Shown: positions 37,723-47,187 of the stretch, piece after piece
Layout of the letters: every line of letters begins with the position of its first letter
How positions within the stretch are numbered: position 1 is the first letter of the stretch
Assembly (NCBI GenBank): GCA_020847395.1
Contig: JADLCD010000162.1
Coordinates: 1-64,000 of the forward strand
Direction of reading: 5' to 3'
Length of the DNA stretch: 64,000 bases
Source of the DNA: Chitinophagaceae bacterium
GTDB taxonomy: Bacteria > Bacteroidota > Bacteroidia > Chitinophagales > Chitinophagaceae
Translations under genes and position numbers: made by a program
Notes under the pieces: model-generated
What the model saw: the letters and a program-made list of their open reading frames with translations, nothing else
What the model was told of the DNA's origin: nothing
The model's database searches: none

Positions 37723-40608
37723 ATGGCAAAATCAAAAGATAAGGTTGCGCAGGATGACCAGTTGGTTACTGCCGGCAATGAACATATAGATGTATTTGGC
37801 GCAAGGGTTCACAATCTCAAAAATATTGATATCAGCATTCCGAAAAATAAGCTGGTAGTGGTAACAGGCATCAGCGGCAGCGGAAAATCTTCGCTGGCGT
37901 TTGATACGATTTACGCGGAAGGGCAGCGCAGGTATATGGAAACTTTTGGCGCATATGCCCGCCAGTTTATCGGCGATATGGAGCGCCCCGATGTTGATAA
38001 GATTACTGGGCTTTCGCCTGTCATTTCCATTGAACAAAAAACCACCAATAAAAATCCACGCTCAACCGTTGGAACTGTTACTGAAGTATATGACTTTTTG
38101 CGGTTGTTGTTTGCGAGAGTGGGGGAGGCATATTCCTACAATACCGGCAAACGCATGGTGAAGTGGAGCGAAGAGGAAATTGTAGAAAATATTTTCAAAA
38201 GATTCAGGGGACAAAAAATATCAATACTGTCGCCGCTGGTTCGCGGTCGTAAAGGGCATTACCGTGAATTGTTTGAGGAGATACGCAAGAAAGGTTTTTT
38301 AAAAGTGAGGATTGACGGCGAGATAAAAGACCTTACGCCCAAAATGCAGGTTGACCGGTATAAAATTCACGATATAGAAGTAGTGATAGACCGCCTGAAA
38401 GTGGATGATGAGTTCAGGACACGCATAAGCCAGAGTGTGCAGCAGGCGCTGAAGATGGGCAAGGATTTATTATTTATCAGTTCCGCTGAAGGAAAAAATC
38501 CATCCGACGCTTCTTACAGTAAAATGCTGATGTGTGAAGACACCGGCATTTCTTACGAAGAACCCTCTCCCAATAGCTTTTCATTTAACTCTCCATACGG
38601 CGCATGCCCGGTTTGTAAAGGGTTGGGGTCTGTTTACCAGGTAAGTATGGAAGCGGTTATCCCTAACCGTGAGCTCAGTATAAATGAAGGCGGCATTGCA
38701 CCGCTGGGTGGAGAACGAGAAGCGTATATATTCAGGCAGGTACAGCACTTTGCTAAAAAGAATAAGATAAGTCTTGATAAGCCGGTAAAAGATTTACCGG
38801 AAAAGTCAATGAATTTATTGCTGTATGGCGATGAAGCAGGAGTAGAAAATATGGATGTGAATTTTGATGATGCGCCAACTAACGGCAATATATACCTGAC
38901 AGAATTTGAGGGTATAGTCAATCAGTTGAGGCGTTGGTTCAGCGGTGGCACAAGCGAGGGGATCCAGCAATGGGTTGAGCAATTCATGGAATTGAAAACC
39001 TGTGAATCATGCAACGGTGCAAGGTTGAAAAAGGAAAGCCTTTGGTTTAAGGTTGATGAAAGAAATATTGCTGAGCTAAGCGAATTAAATCTTGATGAAT
39101 TGATGCGCTGGTTTGGCGGCATCGAAAAAAGATTGTCAGACAAACAGAATGCTATTGCTAAAGATGTATTGAAAGAAATAAGGGAAAGGCTTGGTTTTTT
39201 ACTGGATGTTGGACTTACGTATCTCACGCTTAACCGTGCATCAAGAACATTGAGCGGGGGAGAATCCCAACGTATAAGGCTTGCAACACAAATAGGGTCG
39301 CAGCTACAGGGTATTACCTATATATTAGATGAACCTTCCATCGGCTTGCATCAGAGAGATAATCAGCGATTGATAACCGCGTTGAAAAATTTGCGGGATA
39401 TTGGGAATAGTGTATTGGTAGTAGAGCACGATAAAGATATTATGCTGGCAGCAGATCATTTAATTGATATTGGACCGAAAGCGGGCTCTCACGGTGGTAA
39501 AATTGTTGCCCAGGGCAAGCCTGCTGATTTGTTGAAGCTGGATACGCTTACTTCTTCTTATCTTAATGGTCACCGTAATATAAAAGTGCCTGCTGAAAGA
39601 AGAAAAGGTAACGGAAAATTTATTGAAATAAAAGGCGCTTCGGGTAATAACCTCCGTAAGGTGAATGTGAAATTTCCGTTAGGGAAATTTATTGTGGTTA
39701 CGGGTGTGAGCGGTAGTGGTAAATCAACGCTGATCAATGAAACCCTGTACCCTATACTCAGCAAACATGCATATGGCTCAAGAATGCAGCCATTGCCTTA
39801 CGGCAGTGTAAAAGGTTTGGAAAATATTGATAAGGTTATAGAGATAGACCAGTCGCCGATTGGCAGAACACCAAGAAGTAATCCTGCAACCTATTGCGGA
39901 TTTTTTACTGAAATAAGACAGTTGTTTGCTGCTATACCCGAAGCAAAAATCCGCGGCTATAATGCAGGGCGGTTTTCATTCAATGTTAAAAGTGGCCGCT
40001 GCGATGTTTGTGAAGGCGGTGGTATGCGGGTGATTGAAATGAATTTTTTGCCGGATGTATATGTTCCCTGCGAAAAATGCCAGGGAAAAAGATATAATCG
40101 CGAGACACTGGAAATTCGTTACAAAGGCAAATCCATCAGCGATGTGCTGGATATGACAGTGGATGAAGCCGTGGAGTTTTTCCAGGCAGTACCCTATCTT
40201 TACCGTAAGATCAAAGTATTGCAGGAGGTAGGTTTGGGATATATTACACTCGGGCAAAATGCGGTAACATTGAGCGGTGGTGAAGCGCAACGTGTAAAAC
40301 TCTCCACCGAATTAGCAAAGAAAGATACCGGTAAAACATTTTATATTCTTGATGAGCCAACAACCGGTTTGCATTTTGAAGATATACAGCATTTGCTCGA
40401 TGTGCTGAATAAACTGACAGACAGGGGCAATACAGTTTTGGTGATAGAACATAATCTGGATGTGATAAAAGTGGCGGATCATATAATTGATGTTGGACCC
40501 GAAGGGGGAACCGGCGGCGGAACAATTTTATTTGAAGGCACCCCGGAAGGATTGGTGAAGTGTAAGGAAAGTTATACAGGGTTTTATTTGAAGGAGGAAC
40601 TCAAGTAA
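37723..40608 (+). CDS. uvrA: excinuclease ABC subunit A
   Basis: 961-residue DNA-damage recognition ATPase of nucleotide excision repair, acting as a dimer with UvrB. Two ABC modules: Walker A G49-I-S-G-S-G-K55-S and GVSGSGKS near 662; ABC signatures LSGGESQRIRLATQIGS and LSGGEAQRVKLS; Walker B followed by DEPSIGLHQRD and DEPTTGLHFED. Zinc modules: C-P-V-C near 295 with C-E-S-C near 427, and C-D-V-C near 761 with C-E-K-C near 784. Full length. uvrB/C are not nearby. Confidence 0.98.
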   Translation: MAKSKDKVAQDDQLVTAGNEHIDVFGARVHNLKNIDISIPKNKLVVVTGISGSGKSSLAFDTIYAEGQRRYMETFGAYARQFIGDMERPDVDKITGLSPVISIEQKTTNKNPRSTVGTVTEVYDFLRLLFARVGEAYSYNTGKRMVKWSEEEIVENIFKRFRGQKISILSPLVRGRKGHYRELFEEIRKKGFLKVRIDGEIKDLTPKMQVDRYKIHDIEVVIDRLKVDDEFRTRISQSVQQALKMGKDLLFISSAEGKNPSDASYSKMLMCEDTGISYEEPSPNSFSFNSPYGACPVCKGLGSVYQVSMEAVIPNRELSINEGGIAPLGGEREAYIFRQVQHFAKKNKISLDKPVKDLPEKSMNLLLYGDEAGVENMDVNFDDAPTNGNIYLTEFEGIVNQLRRWFSGGTSEGIQQWVEQFMELKTCESCNGARLKKESLWFKVDERNIAELSELNLDELMRWFGGIEKRLSDKQNAIAKDVLKEIRERLGFLLDVGLTYLTLNRASRTLSGGESQRIRLATQIGSQLQGITYILDEPSIGLHQRDNQRLITALKNLRDIGNSVLVVEHDKDIMLAADHLIDIGPKAGSHGGKIVAQGKPADLLKLDTLTSSYLNGHRNIKVPAERRKGNGKFIEIKGASGNNLRKVNVKFPLGKFIVVTGVSGSGKSTLINETLYPILSKHAYGSRMQPLPYGSVKGLENIDKVIEIDQSPIGRTPRSNPATYCGFFTEIRQLFAAIPEAKIRGYNAGRFSFNVKSGRCDVCEGGGMRVIEMNFLPDVYVPCEKCQGKRYNRETLEIRYKGKSISDVLDMTVDEAVEFFQAVPYLYRKIKVLQEVGLGYITLGQNAVTLSGGEAQRVKLSTELAKKDTGKTFYILDEPTTGLHFEDIQHLLDVLNKLTDRGNTVLVIEHNLDVIKVADHIIDVGPEGGTGGGTILFEGTPEGLVKCKESYTGFYLKEELK

Positions 40609-40729
40609 AAGTGACAAGTAAGTAGGCGGGAGGCAGAAGTAAAAAAAGAAGTAAGTGGGTATGGTCAATAGTGAATAGTCAATAATTACAGAGATTTTGC
40701 ATTTCAAATCTCAAATTTCAAATAGTAGT

Positions 40730-41251
40730 ATGGAAAGAATAATCATCGACATGGACGAAGTGATGGCCGACACAATGGGCGCAATGTTTGAATGGTATGC
40801 AAAAAATTACGGGCTTCCGCTGGATTATTCAAAAATGAAAGGCTCATGGATGCTGGGCATACCTGATGAGCATAAAGATATTGTAAGGCAGCGTTTATAC
40901 AGCGAAGGATTTTTTCGCCACCTGCCTGTAATGGATGGCTGCATAGACGTGATGGACGAGCTGAATAAAAAATATGAAGTGTTTATTGTATCTGCAGCTA
41001 CAGAATTTCCTAATTCATTACGGGATAAGCTGGAATGGCTTAATGAACATTTTCCGTTCTTATCATGGCGGCAGTTGGTGCTTTGCGGCGATAAGCGGAT
41101 GATTGCAGGCGATTATATGATTGATGACCACGTGCGTAACCTGGTGCATTTTAAAGGGAAGCCATATCTTTATAGCACTATTATGAATAAGGACGATACC
41201 GGGTACGAAAGGATCAGCAACTGGCAGGAGGTGGCGGAGAAATTGTTGTAG
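40730..41251 (+). CDS. 5'(3')-deoxyribonucleotidase (NT5C-type HAD)
   Basis: 173 residues from the ATG at 40730. HAD phosphatase of the NT5C family that dephosphorylates deoxynucleoside monophosphates. Motif I is I-I-I-D7-M-D9-E-V; motif II is in FIVSAATEFPNS; the motif IV region is DYMIDDHVRNL. Length matches bacterial NT5C proteins (about 180). The upstream 120 bp is simple AT/G-rich sequence. Confidence 0.85.
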   Translation: MERIIIDMDEVMADTMGAMFEWYAKNYGLPLDYSKMKGSWMLGIPDEHKDIVRQRLYSEGFFRHLPVMDGCIDVMDELNKKYEVFIVSAATEFPNSLRDKLEWLNEHFPFLSWRQLVLCGDKRMIAGDYMIDDHVRNLVHFKGKPYLYSTIMNKDDTGYERISNWQEVAEKLL

Positions 41252-41310
41252 TGTATTTTTTGTGGTTTGTATAAACAATAAACCCCAAACAGTAATTAAG
41301 TGCAGGTCTG

Positions 41311-41526
41311 CTATTGTTGATAATGTAATTTTTGTATTTGCTGCAATTCTTCTTTGCTGCATTGCATACCTTGTAAAAAACGCTCCAGGAATTCTTCGGT
41401 TACAACTTCCGTATTTTCCCATTTTGAATAGTCTTGCTGACTGATTCCTATTTGGCCTGCAACGTTATGCTGAGTAAGTTTTTTCATAGTCCTGTAAATG
41501 CGGAGTGTTTTTCCATATATAGGCAT
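41311..41526 (-). CDS. small XRE-family helix-turn-helix protein
   Basis: 71 residues: LRIYRTMKKLTQHNVAGQIGISQQDYSKWENT is a standard XRE HTH (helices 2-3 with Q-x-x-V-A-x-x-I-G-I-S-Q-x-x-Y-S-K-W-E), then a short helical tail. Likely a DNA-binding regulator. No antitoxin/toxin partner is evident beside it; the neighbouring plus-strand stretch is a decayed frame. Confidence 0.75.
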   Translation of the reverse strand: MPIYGKTLRIYRTMKKLTQHNVAGQIGISQQDYSKWENTEVVTEEFLERFLQGMQCSKEELQQIQKLHYQQ

Positions 41527-41539
41527 AAGGATAAGTTTT

Positions 41540-41727
41540 ATGCAATGTAAATATTTTTTTTTAATTCTGACATATATTATATTAATAGAAAATTTTGGTT
41601 GTAAAATACAACCGGAAAAGTTGGAAGAAACGGGAATTCAGAGCGAAAAGCTTTTTTACAAAAATGGGATGGCATTTATTTAATTGCCGAACCGGGTAAA
41701 GAATCAGGAGAAAAAAAATTATTATAA
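41540..41727 (+). pseudogene. decayed small secreted/lipoprotein-like frame
   Basis: ATG at 41540 opens a hydrophobic start (YFFLILTYIILIENFGC), then EKLEETGIQSEKLF before a stop at 41683. Adding one T to the T6 run near 41650 extends the reading as FLQKWDGIYLIAEPGKESGE to a stop near 41727. The coherent continuation suggests a gene broken by an indel. No family recognised. Confidence 0.3.
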
Positions 41728-41939
41728 AATAAAAAAAGAATTATTGTTGAAAACATCAGCTTCGTTAACCTTATTACACTATCAACAGGAACATGATTAA
41801 AAACAGCAGAATGCTTTTTACTTCCCGTACTGGTAGTGGCAATTCCGGTAGTGGCACTTCCTGTTCTGGAAGTTATACATTTATGGCTTTATAAAGTAAT
41901 ATATCCATCCCTAAATATAAAAACACATCAACTATCACA
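41728..41939. other. gap before the TlpA-like gene
   Basis: AT-rich, with tandem ggtagtggcaattcc/ggtagtggcacttcc units near 41830-41860. These give a 33-codon frame (41793-41894) encoding a Gly/Ser/Thr tract. Too little to call a gene. Confidence 0.3.
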
Positions 41940-43064
41940 ATGTATTTAAGTATTCGGCTTTTACTACTCTGCATTATATCTGTAACCACTAGTGCGCAAG
42001 ATATTCCGTCTCCTTGCTTGAGTATTGGTGACCCGGCTCCACCTTTGCGTGTGAGGGAGTGGTTAAAAGGAGAACCCATTTACCAATTTATGAAAGGTAA
42101 AACTTATGTTATAGAATTTTGGGCAACTTGGTGCGCACCTTGTAAGGCAGCGATGCCCCATTTGTCTAATTTAGCTCAAGAGTATAAAAACAAGATAGTT
42201 GTTATAGGTGTGGATATTATGGAGGATAAGCGAACAACATTAAAAAAAATAAAAGATTTTGTTGATAGTATGGGACTTCGTATGGATTATACTGTAGCAA
42301 TACAGGATAGTAACTTTATGCAAATAGACTGGCTTGACGCTTCAAATGGACAGTGGAAATACGGTATACCCCGAACTTTTGTAGTTAATGAAGAAGGAAA
42401 GTTGGCATGGATAGGACATCCTAGTAAACTTAGTAAAGTTTTATATCAAATAACAAATAATTCATGGGATATAGCTGCGGCAGCTGCAAAGCAGAAATCA
42501 GATATGTATTTGGCAGCTCTGGATGACTCATTAAATTACGAATTGATGAAATATCGTGAAGATCGTCTAAATCCAGATGATCTTGGGAAGCCGGATTTAG
42601 CCCTTCTTGCGATCGATGAAATAATAAGAAAAGAGCCCCGTCTACAATATGCGCCTCTTATGGCTTCTAATACATTTTCTGCTTTGCTCAAAATCAATCC
42701 ACTTAAGGCTTATCAGTATGGTAAAGTGGCAATTTTAACCCCCACCTATATCGAGGCTCCTTATGATTTCATTATTGGGAGTATAGAAACTTATTCCGAA
42801 AAATTAAAATTGCCAGAAGAAATTTACCGTTTAGGTGCAGAAGCACATCAGATAGCAATTGATGACACTCCATATCCTGAGTTAGTTAATATACCTAAGC
42901 GTTACAACAGTATGGCAGATTGGTACTGGAAAGCAAATGAAAAAACTAAGGCAATAGATGCCCAAACAAAAGCTATTGAGGAATTGAAAAAAAGAAAAAA
43001 CTTCTCCAAAAAGGATTTATCCTTATTTGAAGCACGATTAAAACGCTATAAAATCAGTAGTTAA
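41940..43064 (+). CDS. TlpA-like thioredoxin-fold protein with helical C-terminus
   Basis: 374 residues with a signal peptide (MYLSIRLLLLCIISVTTSAQ). Thioredoxin-like domain about 25-170: FWATWC65-A-P-C68 active site, VVIGVDIMED, and GIPRTFVVNEEGKLAWIGHP with the cis-Pro. Residues about 175-374 are helical, resembling TPR-like hairpins (LNYELMKYREDRLNPDD, AIDAQTKAIEELKKRKN). Probably a periplasmic disulfide reductase. The helical tail may bind a partner. It stands alone. Confidence 0.85.
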   Translation: MYLSIRLLLLCIISVTTSAQDIPSPCLSIGDPAPPLRVREWLKGEPIYQFMKGKTYVIEFWATWCAPCKAAMPHLSNLAQEYKNKIVVIGVDIMEDKRTTLKKIKDFVDSMGLRMDYTVAIQDSNFMQIDWLDASNGQWKYGIPRTFVVNEEGKLAWIGHPSKLSKVLYQITNNSWDIAAAAAKQKSDMYLAALDDSLNYELMKYREDRLNPDDLGKPDLALLAIDEIIRKEPRLQYAPLMASNTFSALLKINPLKAYQYGKVAILTPTYIEAPYDFIIGSIETYSEKLKLPEEIYRLGAEAHQIAIDDTPYPELVNIPKRYNSMADWYWKANEKTKAIDAQTKAIEELKKRKNFSKKDLSLFEARLKRYKISS

Positions 43065-43218
43065 AAATTAAAGGTGCTACGTTATACAACAGAACACTTT
43101 TATTATAGAATAATATATGTTTTAAATAAAAACTAAGTTCTTAATTCGGCTATTGCAAGTATACTTTAATTTTAGCTACCTGATTACAATACCGATACTT
43201 TTATTTAAAACCACATTT

Positions 43219-43707
43219 ATGGATTTCAGTGATATGCATAGTCTGCCCGCCTGGAACGACCACAAAATGCTGAAGAAGCGATACGAGGGAGAAGAATGGA
43301 AAGTAAAACCTCAATTTGAAGCTGCAGAAAAGCTGTATAACAAATGGCGGGAGATTTTCCTGCTGGTAGAATCCTATTGTGAAACATTGCAGGATTCAAA
43401 AGATTATGATCATGCGGAGAAGAATAAGGAGCTTATATGGCAAAATCTTTTTATAGTTGCCCCAAAAATTATCGGCGCGGTGGGCGCTGACCTTTACACT
43501 TCAAAAATGGAAAATGCTTCTATTGTTCGCAATAACTGCCGCGAGATGATGGAACAAATTAAATTTACTGCAATGGTAGGTGCAGGCGAAGAAAAATATG
43601 CTGAAGCTATCCAGCGTGAAATGGACATTTTCAGAAAACTGTTCAAAGCCTGGGTAAATACTTTTGTGAAAGATGAATATGAGGATGAGTGGGGATTGTT
43701 TATTTGA
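43219..43707 (+). CDS. conserved protein of unknown function
   Basis: 162 residues from the ATG at 43219 (the open frame extends 22 codons upstream into AT-rich, non-conserved-looking sequence). Entirely helical and charged: WNDHKMLKKRYEGEEWK, EAAEKLYNKWREIFLL, ENASIVRNNCREMMEQ, ending DEYEDEWGLFI. No signal peptide, membrane helix or catalytic motif. Probably cytosolic. It lies 66 bp before the secreted nuclease gene. Confidence 0.65.
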   Translation: MDFSDMHSLPAWNDHKMLKKRYEGEEWKVKPQFEAAEKLYNKWREIFLLVESYCETLQDSKDYDHAEKNKELIWQNLFIVAPKIIGAVGADLYTSKMENASIVRNNCREMMEQIKFTAMVGAGEEKYAEAIQREMDIFRKLFKAWVNTFVKDEYEDEWGLFI

Positions 43708-43773
43708 TGCTTTTTCTGTAAAATATTATTATAACTTTCGCAACAGTTTATTTTAATCATACAAAATCGAGGC

Positions 43774-44619
43774 ATGAAAAAAATATTGTTTGCTTTATCC
43801 CTGCTTTTTTTTACGATTTTTCAATCAGCCATCGCTCAAAAAAATAGCCCTGTTATTATTGCCACTTATAATATTCGTTATAATAATCCCGGCGATAGTT
43901 TGAATGCATGGCCTAACAGAAAGGAGAATGTAAAAGCGCTTATCCGTTTTCACGAGTTTGATATATTTGGCACGCAGGAAGGTTTGATTGACCAGGTAAA
44001 GGGTATTGATGAATTAGAGGAGTATGCTTACACAGGTAAAGGAAGGGATGATGGAAAAGAAGAAGGTGAACATAGCGCTATCTTTTACAGGAAAAGCAGG
44101 TTTCAATTATTGCAATCAGGCGATTTCTGGCTGAGTGAAACACCGGAAAGGCCCGGCAAAGGATGGGATGCAAAATGCTGCAACCGTATTTGCTCATGGG
44201 GAAAGTTTAAGGATTTACAAACCAAAAAAGAATTTTACTTTTTTTGCGTGCACTTCGATCACCAGGGTGTTATTGCACGCAAGGAATCGGGGAAGCTGAT
44301 GGTAAAAAAAATAAAGGAAATAGCAGGGAACAGTACTGTAGTTTGCGTTGGCGATTTCAATTCTACCCCGGAAACGGAACAGATAAAAGAAATGCAAACA
44401 TTGTTGAAAGATTCCTACCAGGTAACAGAAACACCGCCTTATGGTCCCGTTGGCACATTCAACGCATTTAAGTTTGATGCGCCGATGAAAACGAGAATCG
44501 ATTATATTTTTGTAAGCCCTTCAATAAAAGTGTTGAAGTATGGTGTGCTCACAGATGCTAAAGATCAACACTACCCAAGCGATCACCAGCCTGTAATGAT
44601 AAAAGCGGTTTTACCATAA
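43774..44619 (+). CDS. secreted endonuclease/exonuclease/phosphatase-family protein
   Basis: 281 residues with a signal peptide (MKKILFALSLLFFTIFQSAIAQ). EEP-fold motifs: ATYNIRYNN (metal Asn), GTQEG (metal Glu), VCVGDFNSTPET (catalytic Asp/Asn), and PSDHQPV (Asp-His pair). The whole DNase I-like core is present and the length is normal. Such periplasmic enzymes may cleave nucleic acid, sphingomyelin or phosphoinositides; the substrate cannot be told. A near-match -7 (TAACTTTC, 43732-43739) precedes it. A tandem intergenic repeat follows. Confidence 0.85.
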   Translation: MKKILFALSLLFFTIFQSAIAQKNSPVIIATYNIRYNNPGDSLNAWPNRKENVKALIRFHEFDIFGTQEGLIDQVKGIDELEEYAYTGKGRDDGKEEGEHSAIFYRKSRFQLLQSGDFWLSETPERPGKGWDAKCCNRICSWGKFKDLQTKKEFYFFCVHFDHQGVIARKESGKLMVKKIKEIAGNSTVVCVGDFNSTPETEQIKEMQTLLKDSYQVTETPPYGPVGTFNAFKFDAPMKTRIDYIFVSPSIKVLKYGVLTDAKDQHYPSDHQPVMIKAVLP

Positions 44620-44621
44620 CG

Positions 44622-44770
44622 ATACCGCCGAAAGTTATTTTGAGGTAAGTGTAAATTGCGGCGGGAAAAGCAGTTTCATGCAGGCTGTAAAACCTGAGAT
44701 GGCTTCGGCACGCAACAGCATGCGGATATCATTTTCAAGCGGTGCCTCGCCATGACGGCAAGAGGTTGAG
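44622..44770 (+). repeat. intergenic repeat family, copy C
   Basis: Contains attgcggcgggaaaagcagt, gagatggcttcggcacgcaac and tgcctcgccatgacggcaag in the same order as copy B (17189-17400). The 5' part is shortened. It begins right after the nuclease stop codon. Confidence 0.7.
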
Positions 44771-45094
44771 TTAATGTATACTTTGTTTTAGTGCCGGTTA
44801 TTAATCCAAAATAATTTTAGCGTCATTGCGATCCCGCCCGCGGGTTGCATTGGATTAAACGCATATTGCGGCGGGCGAAGCAATCTCCTGATAGCATTGG
44901 TAATTATCTATTTTACGCAATACATCATTGGTACACCGCCCGCATGTGGATTTGAATTGAACGAATTTTTCGGTAGGAAAAACAGCCCCACAGCAGAAAA
45001 TGTTACATGCATGGGGATGGCCCCGGTGCGGCAAGGTATTAACAATACAGTGTTTATTAGCGCACCTCGCCATAACGGTAAGAGGTTGAGCTAA
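44771..45094 (+). repeat. intergenic repeat family, copy D (longer)
   Basis: Leader actttgttttagtgccggtt, then cgtcattgcgatcccgcc (44820), ttgcggcgggcgaagcaatc, and the ending cacctcgccataacggtaag (45062-45081). The middle is expanded by about 110 bp relative to copy B. It lies in tandem with copy C between convergent genes. Confidence 0.65.
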
Positions 45095-46119
45095 TCAGAG
45101 TTTCTGAAGGTCTGTACTGCATTAAGTATTGTTTGTGTGAGCAGCCTGTTGAATTTATCGGGCTCTTCAAATGGGATCAAATGACCGGAATTTTCAAAAA
45201 TAAAGCATCGTTTCAGAGGCGCTTTTATTTTATCAAAATATTGCTTTGCAAGATCCGTGGGTGTATTGTAATCATACTTACCGCAAATTAAAAAAACCGG
45301 TATTTTGAACACAGTGTCAGTAGAAAGGAAGTCTGCGCTTAACAATTCCTTCCATAAATGTTGCATAGAGAATTCCTCGCCTTTATTTGCCAAACTGTTG
45401 TTTATTAATGCGCTTTCTTCTTTGGCAAGACGTTCAAATAAAGTTGAAAAACTCACTGTGTGATAAACCCCGCCAAATTTCTCCAGCCATTTTCTTTCTG
45501 TATAAAGGTATGCTAATGATTTCAGTGGTAATGAGGGATAATTTTTTTGTACGTCTTTGAGCTCGGCAATGGCTTTTTCGTTATTATTTTTCTTTGCCAT
45601 TTTTAAGGCATATGACAATGATTCCATTTCATTTTTCATCCCATTTACCACCTGACCTATTCCGATATATGCGTACAGATCTTCCGGGTAGCGCAAAGCA
45701 TATTTAACTCCCGTTATGGTACCGGCTGAATGAGCCAAAAGGAAAACTTTATTTTGCCTGAATCGTTTTTTTAATTTACCTACCAGCTCATGTGCGTCAC
45801 AAACAAGCTGGTCAAATGTCATTGACTTTTCCTTAATGGAATCATTGTATGAAAGATGTGTGCCGCGCTGATCCCAGTTGACCACCACAAACTTATTTTC
45901 CAGTTCCCTGTTAAATGATCTGAAATAAGCGAATTCCGAAAATCCCGGGCCGCCGTGCAATATGAGCAAAACGGGATTTGTACTGTCTTTTCCACGCAAA
46001 AATATTTGCTGGCTCACTCCGCCCAGCGTTGATTTCTCCTGAACATCTATGCCGCGCTCCTGACCGTACGACCAGAGCCCTGTTACAATAAGTGTAAGTA
46101 TCGAAATAATTTTCGCCAT
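45091..46119 (-). CDS. exported alpha/beta hydrolase (prolyl-aminopeptidase-like)
   Basis: 342 residues with a signal peptide. Alpha/beta hydrolase core: oxyanion motif H55-G-G-P-G59, W-D-Q-R-G (82-86, typical of the proline iminopeptidase group), nucleophile S131 in L-A-H-S-A-G-T (Ala replaces the first Gly of GxSxG), catalytic His in FENSGHLIPFEEP. A helical lid spans about 150-240. Could be an aminopeptidase or esterase. The 3' end touches the copy D repeat. Confidence 0.85.
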   Translation of the reverse strand: MAKIISILTLIVTGLWSYGQERGIDVQEKSTLGGVSQQIFLRGKDSTNPVLLILHGGPGFSEFAYFRSFNRELENKFVVVNWDQRGTHLSYNDSIKEKSMTFDQLVCDAHELVGKLKKRFRQNKVFLLAHSAGTITGVKYALRYPEDLYAYIGIGQVVNGMKNEMESLSYALKMAKKNNNEKAIAELKDVQKNYPSLPLKSLAYLYTERKWLEKFGGVYHTVSFSTLFERLAKEESALINNSLANKGEEFSMQHLWKELLSADFLSTDTVFKIPVFLICGKYDYNTPTDLAKQYFDKIKAPLKRCFIFENSGHLIPFEEPDKFNRLLTQTILNAVQTFRNSD

Positions 46120-46329
46120 TTTTATTTTATCTGTTCAAATAATTTGATCAATAGTTTAGATTTCCCTGCATAATTTATGATGATCCAACTAATAAGCAAG
46201 GTGAATAAAATATCAGCAAGTCAAAATGAACCATGCGGTACTTACCGCCAGCCTGCCTGCTCTAACAGCGTTCCAGTACCCGGGCATCATAAATGTATAG
46301 AGGAATAATAGAAGCGGAATTTTATCACA
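46120..46329. other. gap between alpha/beta hydrolase and RibD-type genes
   Basis: About 210 bp; no gene-like frame, strong hairpin or exact -7 motif was seen. Confidence 0.35.
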
Positions 46330-46974
46330 CTAATTTTTTGTTAAGACAATATGAGTTGCCTGCTCTCCTTCCACTCTTCGAATCCTGTTAAATCCCAGGG
46401 CGGGCATATCAATGCCTGAAAATAAATGCTCTCCCGAGCCGAGGAAAAGAGGGGATATAGCAAGATGCATTTCATCAATATAACCGGCTTGCAGCAATTG
46501 ACGAATTGTTGATACGCCTCCTCCAATGCGTATCTCCTTTCCATTAGCCGCTTTTCTGGCTTCTTCTAACGCCGGTTTAATTCCTGTGGTAATAAAATGA
46601 AATGTTGTTCCTCCTTTCATCGTTACAGGTTTTCTTTCATAGTGCGTTAAAACAAAAACAGGAACATGATAAGGTGGATTTTCGCCCCACCAGCCTTTCC
46701 ATTTATCGTCTGGCCAGTTTCCACGAATTGGCCCAAACATATTCCGACCCATAATCCAGGCGCCTACATTTTCAAATGCTTTTTCCACGAAATCGTTGTC
46801 AATTCCTTCAGTTCCATCGTTCTTACCGCCCATTGCACGAAATCTTTTTGTTGGGAACATCCATGTGTGAAGTTCTTCTCCTCCTATGCCTAACGGTTCC
46901 TTCATGGTTTGATTAGCCCCTGCTCCGAATCCATCTAAGGAAATTGTAAAATTTGTTACCGTTATCTTACCCAT
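46330..46974 (-). CDS. dihydrofolate reductase/RibD C-terminal family protein
   Basis: 214 residues from the ATG at 46974 (an upstream start adds 16 unrelated residues). RibD_C/DHFR-like fold: ITVTNFTISLDGFGAG start, AWIMGRNMFGP, VFVLTHYERKP, IRIGGGVSTIRQLLQAGYIDEMHL and the final SPLFLGSGEHLF. These stand-alone proteins are NADPH-dependent-reductase-like, usually with unknown substrate. Starts the minus-strand run of small enzymes up to about 50.9 kb. Confidence 0.85.
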   Translation of the reverse strand: MGKITVTNFTISLDGFGAGANQTMKEPLGIGGEELHTWMFPTKRFRAMGGKNDGTEGIDNDFVEKAFENVGAWIMGRNMFGPIRGNWPDDKWKGWWGENPPYHVPVFVLTHYERKPVTMKGGTTFHFITTGIKPALEEARKAANGKEIRIGGGVSTIRQLLQAGYIDEMHLAISPLFLGSGEHLFSGIDMPALGFNRIRRVEGEQATHIVLTKN

Positions 46975-47187
46975 AAAAATTTTGATTTTGTTTTCAATTT
47001 GAAAGTTTGCGATGTCGCCCAAGCCTTGCCCTCAACAAAAGGAGCAGAACGATGTTCATCCCCATTGCGGGTTAATTGTTCAATTCGCTATCCGTTATTT
47101 ATATTCTGATCTGCCATGCTGAATCCATTTTTATCTGAAAACTAATTTTTTATCTGTTTTGCAGTTGACATAACAAATCAAAAAAAA

